From assembly GCA_965199905.1 (NCBI GenBank), contig OZ241366.1, forward strand, positions 310,001 to 374,000: a stretch of 64,000 nt of DNA, written 5' to 3'. This stretch comes from Ilyomonas sp965199905. Lineage in GTDB: Bacteria > Bacteroidota > Bacteroidia > Chitinophagales > Chitinophagaceae. Below the pieces are notes generated by a model. It was not told where the DNA came from. It made no database searches and saw only the letters and a program-made list of their open reading frames with translations. This document shows positions 25,796 through 35,288 of this stretch, in pieces; the first letter of the stretch is position 1, and every line of letters begins with the position of its first letter. The position numbers and the translations under genes were made by a program.

Positions 25796-26569
25796 TTATT
25801 TTCCTTTAAAAAGAGGTTTTCTTTTTTCAACAAAGGCTGTTGTTCCTTCTATCATATCTTTTGTTGAAAAACACTCGCCAAAGCGCTTGATTTCATAATC
25901 ATAACCTTCTGTAGTATGATTGAAATGCTTAACACAAGCCATGATTTTAGAAGCTGCCAAAGGTGCTTTTTCACCAATCGTTTGCAAGGTCTTTTTTGTT
26001 TCTGCCAATAGCTCATCGGGCAGGCAAACTTTGTTTACAATATGATATTGTTTGGCTTCTTCAGCGCTTATCATTTTTCCCGTCAGGATCAGTTCGTTAG
26101 CAATATTTTTTCCAACCAATTGCGTTAACCTTTGTGTACCGCCGTAACCGGGAATAATACCTATATTAATTTCCGGCTGACCAAATTTTGCATTATCGGA
26201 AGCATATATAAAATGACAGGCTAATGCAAGCTCACAACCACCACCTAAGCAAAATCCATTAACAGCAGCTACGATAGGTTTCGGGCAGTCTTCTATTTTA
26301 TTCATCAACTGGTGCCCAAACCTGGCAAGCGCTTCTCCTGAGCCGGCATCCATTTTTCCAAACTCTGAAATATCGGCGCCAGCTACAAAAGCTTTATTAC
26401 CGCTGCCTGTAATAATTGCCGATTTGATATCGCCTCTTTCATACACATCATCAATCACTTTATCCAGCTCATGCAAAACCAATTGGTTTAAAGCATTCAG
26501 TTTATCAGGACGATTAATTGTGATGATAAAAATGCCATCTTCGAGCGAAGTCAATAATGTATTGTACAT
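25796..26569 (-). CDS. Enoyl-CoA hydratase/isomerase
   Basis: 257 aa crotonase fold. CoA/oxyanion motifs AFVAGADISEFG near 60-71 and NGFCLGGGCELALAC near 100-114. Both hydratase glutamates can be placed (GCELA and PEINIGIIPGYGGTQ). Hydrates trans-2-enoyl-CoA in fatty acid or amino acid breakdown. Alone here, with no thiolase or dehydrogenase next to it. Confidence 0.9.
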   Translation of the reverse strand: MYNTLLTSLEDGIFIITINRPDKLNALNQLVLHELDKVIDDVYERGDIKSAIITGSGNKAFVAGADISEFGKMDAGSGEALARFGHQLMNKIEDCPKPIVAAVNGFCLGGGCELALACHFIYASDNAKFGQPEINIGIIPGYGGTQRLTQLVGKNIANELILTGKMISAEEAKQYHIVNKVCLPDELLAETKKTLQTIGEKAPLAASKIMACVKHFNHTTEGYDYEIKRFGECFSTKDMIEGTTAFVEKRKPLFKGK

Positions 26570-26645
26570 AAAAATTTTGTCTGATTAAAACCAAAATCAA
26601 TCATTGCAATCTGATTGATTTTTGCCAAATATTTTGTTAGCAGGA

Positions 26646-27740
26646 TTAGTTGCGTTGGATGATGCCACCGCCAATCACATCATCACCTTCATAGAAAACA
26701 GCACTTTGACCGGGCGCAATGCTTTTTACCGGTTCGATAAAACGCACCTGGATATTTGCACCATCATTATAAAGAATACTTTCTGCGCCGGCATCTTTAT
26801 ACCTGATTTTTGTAAGCGCTAAACTGCCATCGCTGATACCATCATATTTAATCCAGTTCATTTTGGCAACGATAGCTGTTTGTTGCTGCAAATCTTCTTC
26901 ATCACCTAACATTACTGTATTATCTGCAGGGTTGATGGCAGTAACATAAGCAGGTTTGCCTAAGGCAATATCAAGCCCTTTACGCTGACCGATTGTATAG
27001 AAAGGATAGCCGCGGTGCTGTCCTAATTTTTTTCCATCTTTATTGATGAACCAGCCGCCTTCTACTTTCTCTTCCAGCCCACTTACATTGCGCTTGAGGA
27101 AACCGCGGTAATCATTGTCCGGTACGAAACAGATTTCATAACTCTCGCTTTTTTTAGCCAGTTCGGGATAGCCAAAATCATGAGCCATTTGCCTGATTTC
27201 CGGCTTGCGATATTTGCCCAAAGGCAATAAAGTACGGCTTAATAAATCCTGCTGTAAACCCCACAGCACATAGCTCTGGTCTTTATTCTCGTCCAATCCT
27301 TTACTGATAAAGAATCTGCCGTTTTGGTGCTGGTTTATATTTGCATAGTGACCTGTTGCTATAAAATCGCAGCCTAATGCATCTGCGCGTTTCAAAAGCG
27401 CGCGCCACTTAATATGCGTGTTGCACATCACGCAAGGATTGGGCGTGCGGCCGGCTAAATATTCCTCTATAAAATTTTCAACTACAAAGCCACCAAACTC
27501 TTCCCGGATATCAAGAATAAAATGAGGAAAACCATTTTGCACAGCAGCCTGCCGTGCGTCGTTAAAGCTGTCGATATTGCAACAACCCGTTTCTTTTGAA
27601 CTGCCGCCGCTGGTGGCATAATCCCAGGTTTTCATGGTAATGCCTACCACTTCATATCCTTCATTGTGAAGCATTAGTGCGGCAACGGTGCTATCTATAC
27701 CGCCGCTCATGGCAACCAACACTTTTCCTTTTCTGCTCAT
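26646..27740 (-). CDS. mnmA: tRNA-specific 2-thiouridylase MnmA
   Basis: 364 aa from the ATG at 27740 (MSRKGKVLVAMSGGIDST). An in-frame ATG 24 bp upstream precedes it, but a -7 box at 27745-27752 falls between them, favouring the later start. PP-loop SGGIDST near 13-18, catalytic cysteines in NPCVMCN (about 100) and YEICFVPD (about 198). It makes s2U34 in tRNA for Lys, Glu and Gln. Confidence 0.93.
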   Translation of the reverse strand: MSRKGKVLVAMSGGIDSTVAALMLHNEGYEVVGITMKTWDYATSGGSSKETGCCNIDSFNDARQAAVQNGFPHFILDIREEFGGFVVENFIEEYLAGRTPNPCVMCNTHIKWRALLKRADALGCDFIATGHYANINQHQNGRFFISKGLDENKDQSYVLWGLQQDLLSRTLLPLGKYRKPEIRQMAHDFGYPELAKKSESYEICFVPDNDYRGFLKRNVSGLEEKVEGGWFINKDGKKLGQHRGYPFYTIGQRKGLDIALGKPAYVTAINPADNTVMLGDEEDLQQQTAIVAKMNWIKYDGISDGSLALTKIRYKDAGAESILYNDGANIQVRFIEPVKSIAPGQSAVFYEGDDVIGGGIIQRN

Positions 27741-27744
27741 GCGG

Positions 27745-27752
27745 CAAAGATA
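27745..27752 (-). promoter_or_regulatory. -7 box abutting the mnmA start
   Basis: TATCTTTG on the minus strand, four bases before the ATG (27740). If used, the transcript would have almost no leader. Confidence 0.4.
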
Positions 27753-27808
27753 ATTGTTATGCAAAGTTTTAGAGATACTGATATGTCAGGGTTTGGTAAG
27801 ATGTCATG

Positions 27809-29308
27809 CTAAAAAGTTTTTCGTTCCAGCGCTTTTTCAATAGAATCATCGCTTATTGTTTCCTCATTTTTTTCAGGCTTCACTTCGCAGGGAAAACCAA
27901 ACAGGCAACGTTCCTTAATCATGGCGGCTACCTCGGCGGGCACAAATTCTTCCCATCCTCGTTCATCGGTTTTTATCATCTGTAAAACCTTATCAGTCTG
28001 CACGTTCAGGTTTTTGCGACTGTAGTGAGTAATGTCTTCAATTTTATTATTGGCAATGAGATAGCGGTATAAATCGATGAGGTGTGCGGGCAGTTGCAGG
28101 CGAAGGCAATTTTGTATCGAACCGTTGCGTAAAGTTGGATAAATGAACAATTTTACTTTACGGCTAAAAAGTGTGGCAAACGATTCGAGAATGCCACCGG
28201 GAAGACTCTGATAATGCTCTTCCGAAAAAATGTATTCAAGGTTCGGATAACCGAGAACAACACCCATTTTCAGCTTTGTAATGGTAGATAAATAAGCCAC
28301 GAGTTTGTAATACTCATGGAAGCTCGAAATCATTACTGTTTGCCCCAGCGCAGACAAAATATCTACACGATCAAGAAAGTCTTTCTCATCAATCTCTGCG
28401 GCCTGGTCGGCGTTTCTTTCTTTTAATCCCTGGAGTGTCAATTCCGTTAACACAACGATATTCTCTTTGTCAACATCAGGCTCTTCCAAAAATTGTTGTA
28501 CGCCTGTGGTCAGCATATCTAAATGAACATTGATAATCGGACGAAACCGCCCGCGAACTACCACAATATGTTTTTTATAGAGCACTTCAGAAGGCTGCTG
28601 ATTCTTACCATCAGGTCCAAATACTGCCGCTTCTGAGAATCCAAATTTTACAAGGTGAAGACTCATCAACCGGTTGTCTACTTTTTTGAAATCAGGACCT
28701 TCAAAACGAATCATATCAATCTGGATGCGGTCTTTCGATAAATCATCCATCAGCGATAGCAAAAAAGGAAGCGGTGTTTCATGATAATTAAAACAGGCAT
28801 AAATCAAATTCACACCTAAAATACCAACTGCCTGTTGCTGCAGGTTGTTATCATTATCCAGCAATTTTACATGCAGAAGCGCATCATTGTACGGACCATT
28901 CGGAATTAACTGAAAACGCACGCCCATCCAGCCATGTCCCCGGTTTGTTTTGTGGTAATTGAGCGCCGCTATCGTATCGGAAAATGCAAAAAAAGTTGTG
29001 CTTTCTCCACGTTGCGCCGACAAGCGTTCCTTTAGCAAACCATACTCATGATCAATCATAGCCAGCAGGCGGCTTTCACTTACATAACGGCGTTTTTTTT
29101 CGGCTCCATAAATGGCATCAGAAAAAAGCATATCGTAAGCCGACATGGTTTTAGCAATGGTACCGGAAGAGCCGCCTGCTTTAAAGAAGTTTGCTGCCAC
29201 ATCCTGCCCCGCACCTATTTCCGCGAACGAGCCGTATATCTGCGGGTCTAAATTTAAAGCCAGAGCTTTTTGTTTTGTACCGAGATATGTATTTTGAAAT
29301 GCTTTCAT
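27809..29308 (-). CDS. Conserved Bacteroidota protein of unknown function, 499 aa
   Basis: The N-terminus FAEIGAGQDVAANFFKAGG (residues 28-46) and SGTIAKTMSAYDMLFSDAIYG are strongly patterned, like a large conserved family found across Bacteroidota. I do not know an established function and see no P-loop, metal or SAM motif. No signal peptide and no membrane helices, so it is cytosolic. The last 15 residues are charged (KNEETISDDSIEKALERKTF region). Confidence 0.7.
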   Translation of the reverse strand: MKAFQNTYLGTKQKALALNLDPQIYGSFAEIGAGQDVAANFFKAGGSSGTIAKTMSAYDMLFSDAIYGAEKKRRYVSESRLLAMIDHEYGLLKERLSAQRGESTTFFAFSDTIAALNYHKTNRGHGWMGVRFQLIPNGPYNDALLHVKLLDNDNNLQQQAVGILGVNLIYACFNYHETPLPFLLSLMDDLSKDRIQIDMIRFEGPDFKKVDNRLMSLHLVKFGFSEAAVFGPDGKNQQPSEVLYKKHIVVVRGRFRPIINVHLDMLTTGVQQFLEEPDVDKENIVVLTELTLQGLKERNADQAAEIDEKDFLDRVDILSALGQTVMISSFHEYYKLVAYLSTITKLKMGVVLGYPNLEYIFSEEHYQSLPGGILESFATLFSRKVKLFIYPTLRNGSIQNCLRLQLPAHLIDLYRYLIANNKIEDITHYSRKNLNVQTDKVLQMIKTDERGWEEFVPAEVAAMIKERCLFGFPCEVKPEKNEETISDDSIEKALERKTF

Positions 29309-29530
29309 GATATACGTTTACAATTGCCACTTAACCGAAAGGTAAGAAATTTTTTGCCTATTGGAAGTGTAAAAAATAAATTGACACAAAGGTCAGATTA
29401 GATTGTTTTAAAAGTAAAATATTGTTTCAAAATAAAAAGTTTTTGCTCATATAAAGGTTCAAGCCGGGATGAACAATTGAAACCAGTTACGTCTTGGTCC
29501 GGTAGAAAATGCGGTACTTTCCGTAATAAA

Positions 29531-29566
29531 AAAAGAGGCTACATATACTTGTATCCTCTTTTCTTA
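29531..29566. terminator. Bidirectional hairpin terminator
   Basis: AAAAGAGG(C)TACA pairs with TGTA(T)CCTCTTTT. A-run on the left and T-run on the right allow use on both strands. It lies 26 bp beyond the stop of the HMA-domain gene (minus strand). Confidence 0.7.
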
Positions 29567-29591
29567 TTCAAACAAAAAGTCAGAATGAAAA

Positions 29592-30011
29592 TTACTGCCT
29601 GTCGTTTGGCGGAAGTTTGCATGGCGGCGAGCCCTTTTTTTGTCCGCCACCTTCCTCAGCGCGCTTGCAAACCGGGGGAAGCTTTGTATAACTGTCAGGC
29701 GTTGCTTTTGTATCATCTGCATCAAAACCGGCATTATTAATAGCAGTTTTGATTGTCTCTAAATTAATGCGGTCAGGCGCATACTGAACGCGAACCGTTC
29801 CGGTAGTCATGTTGATGGTCCACTTCATAATGCCTGCGTCATCATTAGGTCCTTTTTCACGCTGCAGATATTTTTCGAGCTTGTCTTTACACTCCCAGCA
29901 TTTCACTTGTGGCACTGTAATGTTTGCCCACACCGCTTTTTGCGCCATCACCTGTGCATTGGCGCTTTTGGCACCTGCAAACAAGAGAATGGCGAATAGT
30001 AGTTTCTTCAT
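29592..30011 (-). CDS. Secreted heavy-metal-associated (HMA) domain protein
   Basis: 139 aa. Signal peptide at 1-19 (MKKLLFAILLFAGAKSANA). Ferredoxin-like HMA fold at 25-100 with metal motif VKCWECKDKL (CxxC) and the closing INNAGFDADD. The Cys-containing C-terminus (PPVCKRAEEGG, SPPCKLPP) is unusual. Probably a periplasmic copper-binding protein, though no P-type ATPase gene is nearby. Confidence 0.82.
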   Translation of the reverse strand: MKKLLFAILLFAGAKSANAQVMAQKAVWANITVPQVKCWECKDKLEKYLQREKGPNDDAGIMKWTINMTTGTVRVQYAPDRINLETIKTAINNAGFDADDTKATPDSYTKLPPVCKRAEEGGGQKKGSPPCKLPPNDRQ

Positions 30012-30081
30012 AATATAATAAACGAATGGTTGATGAAAACTGTTTCCTTTATCTCAACAATGATGCAAGATTATTTTTTCT

Positions 30082-30723
30082 TTAAGAAGACAATTCTTTC
30101 CAGTCAGCCGGATTTTCGCGCCATTGCATCAGTATCGATTCAACTTCAGGCTGTACAAGACCCTTTTCCAAAGCTAATTGTATAAGCGAAGAATAATTGG
30201 TAAGGGAAGTTAATTTTACATCTGCATCAGCAAACGCTTTATCAGCCACGGCAAAGCCATACGTAAATATAGAAACCATTCCCACCACCTCAAGCCCTGC
30301 ATTGCGCAGCACACCGGCTACCTGCAAACTGCTTTTTCCGGTAGAAATCAAATCTTCCACAATCACCACTTTTTGCTTCGCTTCAAAATATCCTTCTATC
30401 TGGTTGCCCAAGCCATGTTCTTTCGGTTTTGGACGAACATAAATGTAGGGAAGTTTAAGCTGGTCGGCAGCCATAGCGCCCCACGCAATGCCGGCGGTAG
30501 CAACACCTGCCAGCAAATCTGCATCGGCAAATGTTTCAAAGATGATATTGCACATTTCGCTTTTAATCAAGTCGCGGATGTATGGAAAAGAAAGCACCTT
30601 GCGGTTGTCGCAATAAATGGGACTTTTCCAGCCGCTTGCCCAGGTATAAGGCTGTTGCGGATTTAACTTTACAGCACCCACCTGTAATAATTTTTCTGCA
30701 ATCGCTTTTTCGTTCGATGACAT
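30082..30723 (-). CDS. pyrE: Orotate phosphoribosyltransferase
   Basis: 213 aa from ATG 30723 (MSSNEKAIAEKLLQVGAVK); the longer ORF adds 19 residues unlike the family. GWKSPIYCDNRK near 28, YVRPKPKEHGLGNQIEG and PRPP loop VVIVEDLISTGKSSLQ near 118-133. Forms OMP from orotate in pyrimidine synthesis. Confidence 0.93.
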   Translation of the reverse strand: MSSNEKAIAEKLLQVGAVKLNPQQPYTWASGWKSPIYCDNRKVLSFPYIRDLIKSEMCNIIFETFADADLLAGVATAGIAWGAMAADQLKLPYIYVRPKPKEHGLGNQIEGYFEAKQKVVIVEDLISTGKSSLQVAGVLRNAGLEVVGMVSIFTYGFAVADKAFADADVKLTSLTNYSSLIQLALEKGLVQPEVESILMQWRENPADWKELSS

Positions 30724-30794
30724 TGTGTTGTTTCTAATGATTGATTCTGGCGCGAAGATAAGTAGTGAGTTTTTTTGCAATGGCTGTTTGTTAT

Positions 30795-30918
30795 CCGTTT
30801 CGATAAAAGCTCAATCATTGCCCCTAACGCTGATGGGAGGATTTTTGCTGCTTCTACAGGCAAGTATCACAACGGACGCTTAATAGAAAGATGGACGATG
30901 GTTACCAAAAATGTATTT
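30795..30918 (+). repeat. Dispersed repeat, copy A
   Basis: About 120 bp with the shared landmarks AAGCTCAATCATTGCCC at the left and GACGATGGTTACCAAAAA at the right. It lies between pyrE and the Nudix gene, which diverge. Related copies are at 33878, 35474 (inverted), 52379 and 55002 (inverted). Confidence 0.65.
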
Positions 30919-30979
30919 GTATTTAATTTCAAATGCTATACGAAAATCGTTTGCCAAATAAGCTCAGCAGCGGATTGTT

Positions 30980-30987
30980 TACATTTG
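30980..30987 (+). promoter_or_regulatory. -7 box abutting the Nudix gene start
   Basis: TACATTTG, four bases before the ATG at 30992. Predicts a nearly leaderless message. Confidence 0.4.
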
Positions 30988-30991
30988 CCGT

Positions 30992-31417
30992 ATGGCAAAA
31001 AAAACAATTGTGGCAGCGGGCGGGCTGGTACAAAATGAATTTGATGAAGTGCTGCTTATTTTTCGTCGTGGCGTGTGGGATATGCCGAAAGGGAAACTTG
31101 ACGAAGGAGAAACGATTGCCCAATGTGCAGTTCGTGAAGTAGAAGAGGAAACGGGTTTGCGGAATGTTATCTTAGGTGATTTTATTGACCACACTTACCA
31201 TGATTATTTCGATAAATGGTTGAAGAAAGAAGTGCTGAAAGAAACGCACTGGTATGCCATGCGCATCAACGGTAATCAAACCCTGGTGCCGCAAACAGAA
31301 GAAGATATCGAGGAAATAGTATGGGTGAAAAAAGATGAACTTATAAATTATATGAATAACATGCACAAGAACATTATACATGTGATTCAGAAATTCCTCA
31401 CACTGCAAAACCATTGA
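30992..31417 (+). CDS. Nudix hydrolase
   Basis: 141 aa. Complete Nudix box GKLDEGETIAQCAVREVEEE (residues 34-53), followed by TGL. Hydrolyses a nucleoside diphosphate linked to another group. The substrate cannot be read from the sequence; the size fits the diadenosine polyphosphate/8-oxo-dGTP type. Next gene, trehalose synthase, is 71 bp downstream on the same strand. Confidence 0.9.
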   Translation: MAKKTIVAAGGLVQNEFDEVLLIFRRGVWDMPKGKLDEGETIAQCAVREVEEETGLRNVILGDFIDHTYHDYFDKWLKKEVLKETHWYAMRINGNQTLVPQTEEDIEEIVWVKKDELINYMNNMHKNIIHVIQKFLTLQNH

Positions 31418-31488
31418 TTCTGGCATGCCGGAACCATTTTTGCTGATGGTGGGCGCTTCCTGTAATAAACTATCGTGAAAACGACACC

Positions 31489-33744
31489 GTGATGAGTAAA
31501 ACTATAATCATTTCAAACCGGTTGCCGGTTAAGGCTGTTGAAAAAGACGGACAGTATCATTTCACGTCTGCTGAAGGCGGACTGGCAACGGGATTAAGTT
31601 CTATATTTAAAGAAAATAAAGACAGTCTTTGGATAGGCTGGCCCGGACTCGAAATTCCTAAAGAGAAAGAAGAAGATATTACAAAAGAACTGAAGCAGAA
31701 CAATTTGTGTCCGGTTTTTTTATCTGCCGAAGAAATTACACAATTCTACGAAGGGTTTTCCAATGAAATTTTGTGGCCGGTTTTTCACTATGTGCCCACT
31801 TATGCCAATTATGATATTAACTATTGGAATCAATACCGCCGCGTAAATAACAAGTTTTGTGAAGCTGTAATGAAAGTGGCTGAACCCGATGATGTTATCT
31901 GGATTCACGATTACCAGCTTTTGTTGCTGCCAACGATGCTGCGAAAAGAAACGCCTGATTTTACCATTGGTTTTTTTCTGCACATTCCATTTCCCTCACA
32001 CGAATTATTCAGGCTGATTCCATGGCGCAGCGAATTGTTGAATGGCATGCTCGGCGCAGATTTGCTTGGCTTTCACACGTATGATGATGTGCACCATTTT
32101 ATGGTAGCGGCATCGCGCATTTTGCAGATTTCTTATTCAGCTAATGTTATCAGTTGTAACAACAGGTCAATTGTGGCAGATGCCTTCCCGATGGGAATAG
32201 ATGATAGAAAATTTGATGAGCTGACAAAGAATATACTGGTTAAGCAAAACCTCGCTCAGCTTCAGAAAGATTTCGCAAACCAGCGGATGATTCTTTCTAT
32301 TGACCGACTCGATTACAGCAAAGGCATTTTACAACGCCTGCAGGCATTTGATGTGTTTTTGCAGGAAAATCCTGACTACCATCAACAGGTTTCGCTATAC
32401 ATGATTGTTGTGCCTTCGCGCGATAAAGTGCAGCAATACAAAGACCTGCGTGATGAGATTGATAAGCTGGTCGGCAATATCAATTCGCGCTATCGCACCA
32501 ACAACTGGACACCCATCAATTATTTCTATCGCTCTTTTATGATAGAAGAATTATCTGCGCTATTCCAGTCTGCCGAAATCTGCCTGGTTACACCCATGCG
32601 CGATGGGATGAACCTCGTTTGTAAAGAATATATAGCGAGCCGGAATAATAATAACGGCGTATTGATTCTTAGTGAAATGGCGGGCGCATCTAAAGAATTG
32701 ATCGATGCTTTAATAGTAAATCCGAACAACATTTTCCAGATGAGCAGCGCCATTGCAGCGGCACTAATTATGCCCCTCAATGAACAGGAAAAAAGAATGC
32801 GGGTAATGCGCGAGCTTATACAAAAAAATAACGTTACAAACTGGGTAAACACATTTATGGATACTCTTAAAAAAGTAAAAAAGCGACAGCAGTCTTTACA
32901 AACAAAATATTTAAGCAACCGGCTAAAAGATCATATGCGTAAGCGATACGCGAACGCAGGCAAACGATTGTTGCTGCTGGATTATGATGGCACGCTTACC
33001 AACTTTGCCGACATCCCGGCTCACGCTAATCCTGATAAGGAATTATATAAACTGATTGAGCATTTGTCTGATGATGAGCGGAACGATGTTGTTATTATCA
33101 GTGGCAGAGCACATTCCCAGTTAAACGAATGGTTTTCTCATTTGCCGGTTCACCTGGTGGGTGAGCATGGCGTGTGGTATAGAGAAAAAAACGGCGAATG
33201 GGAACATTTGAGAGGATTGTCATCGGAATGGAAACGCCAGATTGAAAACGTATTGGATAACTATAACGAACAAACGCCCGGCGCTTTTACCGAAGACAAA
33301 ACATTTTCGCTGGTTTGGCATTTTCGCAAGGCTGAAGTTGAGCTTGGCGAAACACGCGCTGCGGAGTTGATGAACACACTACGTTATACAGTAGCTGATT
33401 TAGGCTTGCAGTTGTTACGTGGAAATAAAATAGTGGAAATTAAAAGCATTGAGGCAAGCAAAGGCAAATCGGCAATGCATTACCGCTCCTCAAAAGATTA
33501 TGATTTTGCCGTTGCTATTGGCGACGATACGACCGATGAAGATATGTTCATTGCATTAACTGATAAAGCGTATAGCATAAAGGTAGGAACCCACATGTCG
33601 GCCGCACGCTATTACCTGAATGATGTAGCCGATGTAAGAAGTTTTTTGAAGTATATTTCCTCATCACATCTTTCTTTAAACGGCGTCATCAGCCGCCTGA
33701 AACGCAACCTGCCGAGCACTTTAAAAAAGCTGAACAAAAAATAG
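31489..33744 (+). CDS. Bifunctional trehalose-6-phosphate synthase/phosphatase
   Basis: 751 aa. GT20 synthase domain at about 1-470: ISNRLPV, IWIHDYQLLLLP, FFLHIPFPSHELFR, IDRLDYSKGI and the UDP-sugar site GMNLVCKEYIA. HAD phosphatase at about 490-745: LLDYDGTLTNF near 496, IISGR, and GDDTTDEDMF near 678. It makes trehalose from UDP-glucose and G6P via T6P, an osmolyte and stress protectant. The fused form is usual in Bacteroidota. Confidence 0.93.
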   Translation: MMSKTIIISNRLPVKAVEKDGQYHFTSAEGGLATGLSSIFKENKDSLWIGWPGLEIPKEKEEDITKELKQNNLCPVFLSAEEITQFYEGFSNEILWPVFHYVPTYANYDINYWNQYRRVNNKFCEAVMKVAEPDDVIWIHDYQLLLLPTMLRKETPDFTIGFFLHIPFPSHELFRLIPWRSELLNGMLGADLLGFHTYDDVHHFMVAASRILQISYSANVISCNNRSIVADAFPMGIDDRKFDELTKNILVKQNLAQLQKDFANQRMILSIDRLDYSKGILQRLQAFDVFLQENPDYHQQVSLYMIVVPSRDKVQQYKDLRDEIDKLVGNINSRYRTNNWTPINYFYRSFMIEELSALFQSAEICLVTPMRDGMNLVCKEYIASRNNNNGVLILSEMAGASKELIDALIVNPNNIFQMSSAIAAALIMPLNEQEKRMRVMRELIQKNNVTNWVNTFMDTLKKVKKRQQSLQTKYLSNRLKDHMRKRYANAGKRLLLLDYDGTLTNFADIPAHANPDKELYKLIEHLSDDERNDVVIISGRAHSQLNEWFSHLPVHLVGEHGVWYREKNGEWEHLRGLSSEWKRQIENVLDNYNEQTPGAFTEDKTFSLVWHFRKAEVELGETRAAELMNTLRYTVADLGLQLLRGNKIVEIKSIEASKGKSAMHYRSSKDYDFAVAIGDDTTDEDMFIALTDKAYSIKVGTHMSAARYYLNDVADVRSFLKYISSSHLSLNGVISRLKRNLPSTLKKLNKK

Positions 33745-34244
33745 AAATCATTTAAAGAAATGGATATTGATCGATTGACACGCAAACATAATTTGTGTGA
33801 AGAACATACTGATCATCGCTTAATTGTCGATAATAATTATGTTTTTTTGGTGATGATTTTTGAAATGGACGTTTATTATTCGCTTTGATAGAAGTTCAAT
33901 CATTGCCCGGATCCGTGATGTGAGGATTCTTACTGCTTCGACACGCAACACTCACAACTGTCGATCACAAAAGGTACGGGCGATGGTTATAAAAGATGTA
34001 TTTTTTGTTTTATCGAAATGAATTGATAACGTTGTCAATTACATTGCTTCAATTCTAACTAAAACACTTTTAAACCTTAGATTCATCATCGTGTTTGATT
34101 GTTACTTTTCTTGTGAAGCCGGTAAACCACCGGGCATTTTAATTTATTATCCTTCTTACCGGCATCTTTGCGATATTTGAAATGCTGTTTTTTATAAAGG
34201 ACCAATTTTGTAATTGAAAAGTTGCTGAAATATAAATAAAATAT
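33745..34244. other. 500-bp intergenic stretch holding repeat copy B
   Basis: No supported gene on either strand. Contains repeat copy B (33878-34005); the remainder is AT-rich. Confidence 0.55.
33878..34005 (+). repeat. Dispersed repeat, copy B
   Basis: GAAGTTCAATCATTGCCCGG ... CGGGCGATGGTTATAAAAGA, similar to copy A throughout. It forms an inverted pair with copy E, around the arginase-like gene. Confidence 0.6.
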
Positions 34245-35288
34245 ATGCTTAGCCAGCGTTTGAAAGTGTACACTAAAGACATCGTTCTTTCCTACACGCA
34301 TATGAATCGTTTCGAAACAAAAATTGGTGAAGTGATACAAACTGCTGTCGATGTAGATGACATTGAGCAATCGCTGCGCGAAACGTCAGCCACCTTCGTT
34401 ATTTTGGGCGTTCCTGAAGATATCGGCGTTAAGGCAAGCGGAGCGCAAAACGTTGCGGAAAGCGCGTGGACAATGTTCCTGAATTCTTTTCTGAACATCC
34501 AGAGCAATGATTTTTTTGAAGGCAGCGAAGTCATGCTGTTAGGCCATCTCAATTTTGCAGGCGTTGCGGAAGTGATTGAAAGCAATGCCGCTAAAAGTGA
34601 AGAGCGCATTGAAGCGTACCGTCACAGCGTAAGCATGATAGATGATGAGCTGGAAGTGATTGTGAAAACCATTACTTCTTACCGTAAAATTCCGATCATC
34701 ATTAGTGGCGGAAGTAACAATGCGTATGGTTGTATTAAAGGCTCTGCAAAAGGCTGGCATAAAGAAGGCGTATTACAGTTGGCGCAGTTGAATGTGGTTA
34801 GTCTTGATGCGCAATCGGGTTACAAACCGCTGGAAGGCCGGCACAGCGGTAACGCGCTTCGGTATGCTGATGAAGATGGTTATTTACAAAAATATTGCGT
34901 GGTTGGTTTGCATGAAAATGAGCTGCCGCAAAACAGTTGGCTTGATATTGCAAACAATCCTTTTTTCGATTTCGTTACTTACGAAGATATTTTCCTTCAT
35001 GGCAAGCAAAGCTTTGTAGATGCTGTGCATCACGCCATCAACTTTACTGCTGATGCACTTTGCGGCATCGAGCTGAACCTGAATAATGTGCTGAACGCTA
35101 ACCGGTCCTCGGTTGGTATTTCACTTCTTCATGCGCGGCAGTTTATGCATCTGGCTGCGGTTCATTCGCAACCTGCGTATCTGCATATTTGTGAGCCTTT
35201 AGAGCGACCTGCAAACTCATACGATACTGAAACAGCCGGAAAAATGATGAGTTACCTGGTAAGCGATTTTGTTAAGATGATTGGTTAG
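34245..35288 (+). CDS. Arginase/formimidoylglutamase-family protein lacking metal ligands
   Basis: 347 aa (a later Met at residue 20, MNRFETKIG, could also be the start). The overall sequence follows the Bacteroidota formimidoylglutamase branch of ureohydrolases (GLHENELPQNSW, LHARQFMHLAAVHSQPAYLHICE, GKMMSYLVSDF). The three metal-binding motifs are altered: GGGHNNAY becomes GGSNNAYG, DAHTD becomes DAQSG, and GIE(V/L)DLD becomes GIELNLN. Five of the six Mn ligands are replaced while the scaffold is preserved, so catalysis by the usual two-metal mechanism is unlikely. The ORF is full length, suggesting selection for another role (a pseudoenzyme, perhaps binding or regulatory). It is bracketed by inverted repeat copies B and E. 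Confidence 0.85.
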   Translation: MLSQRLKVYTKDIVLSYTHMNRFETKIGEVIQTAVDVDDIEQSLRETSATFVILGVPEDIGVKASGAQNVAESAWTMFLNSFLNIQSNDFFEGSEVMLLGHLNFAGVAEVIESNAAKSEERIEAYRHSVSMIDDELEVIVKTITSYRKIPIIISGGSNNAYGCIKGSAKGWHKEGVLQLAQLNVVSLDAQSGYKPLEGRHSGNALRYADEDGYLQKYCVVGLHENELPQNSWLDIANNPFFDFVTYEDIFLHGKQSFVDAVHHAINFTADALCGIELNLNNVLNANRSSVGISLLHARQFMHLAAVHSQPAYLHICEPLERPANSYDTETAGKMMSYLVSDFVKMIG

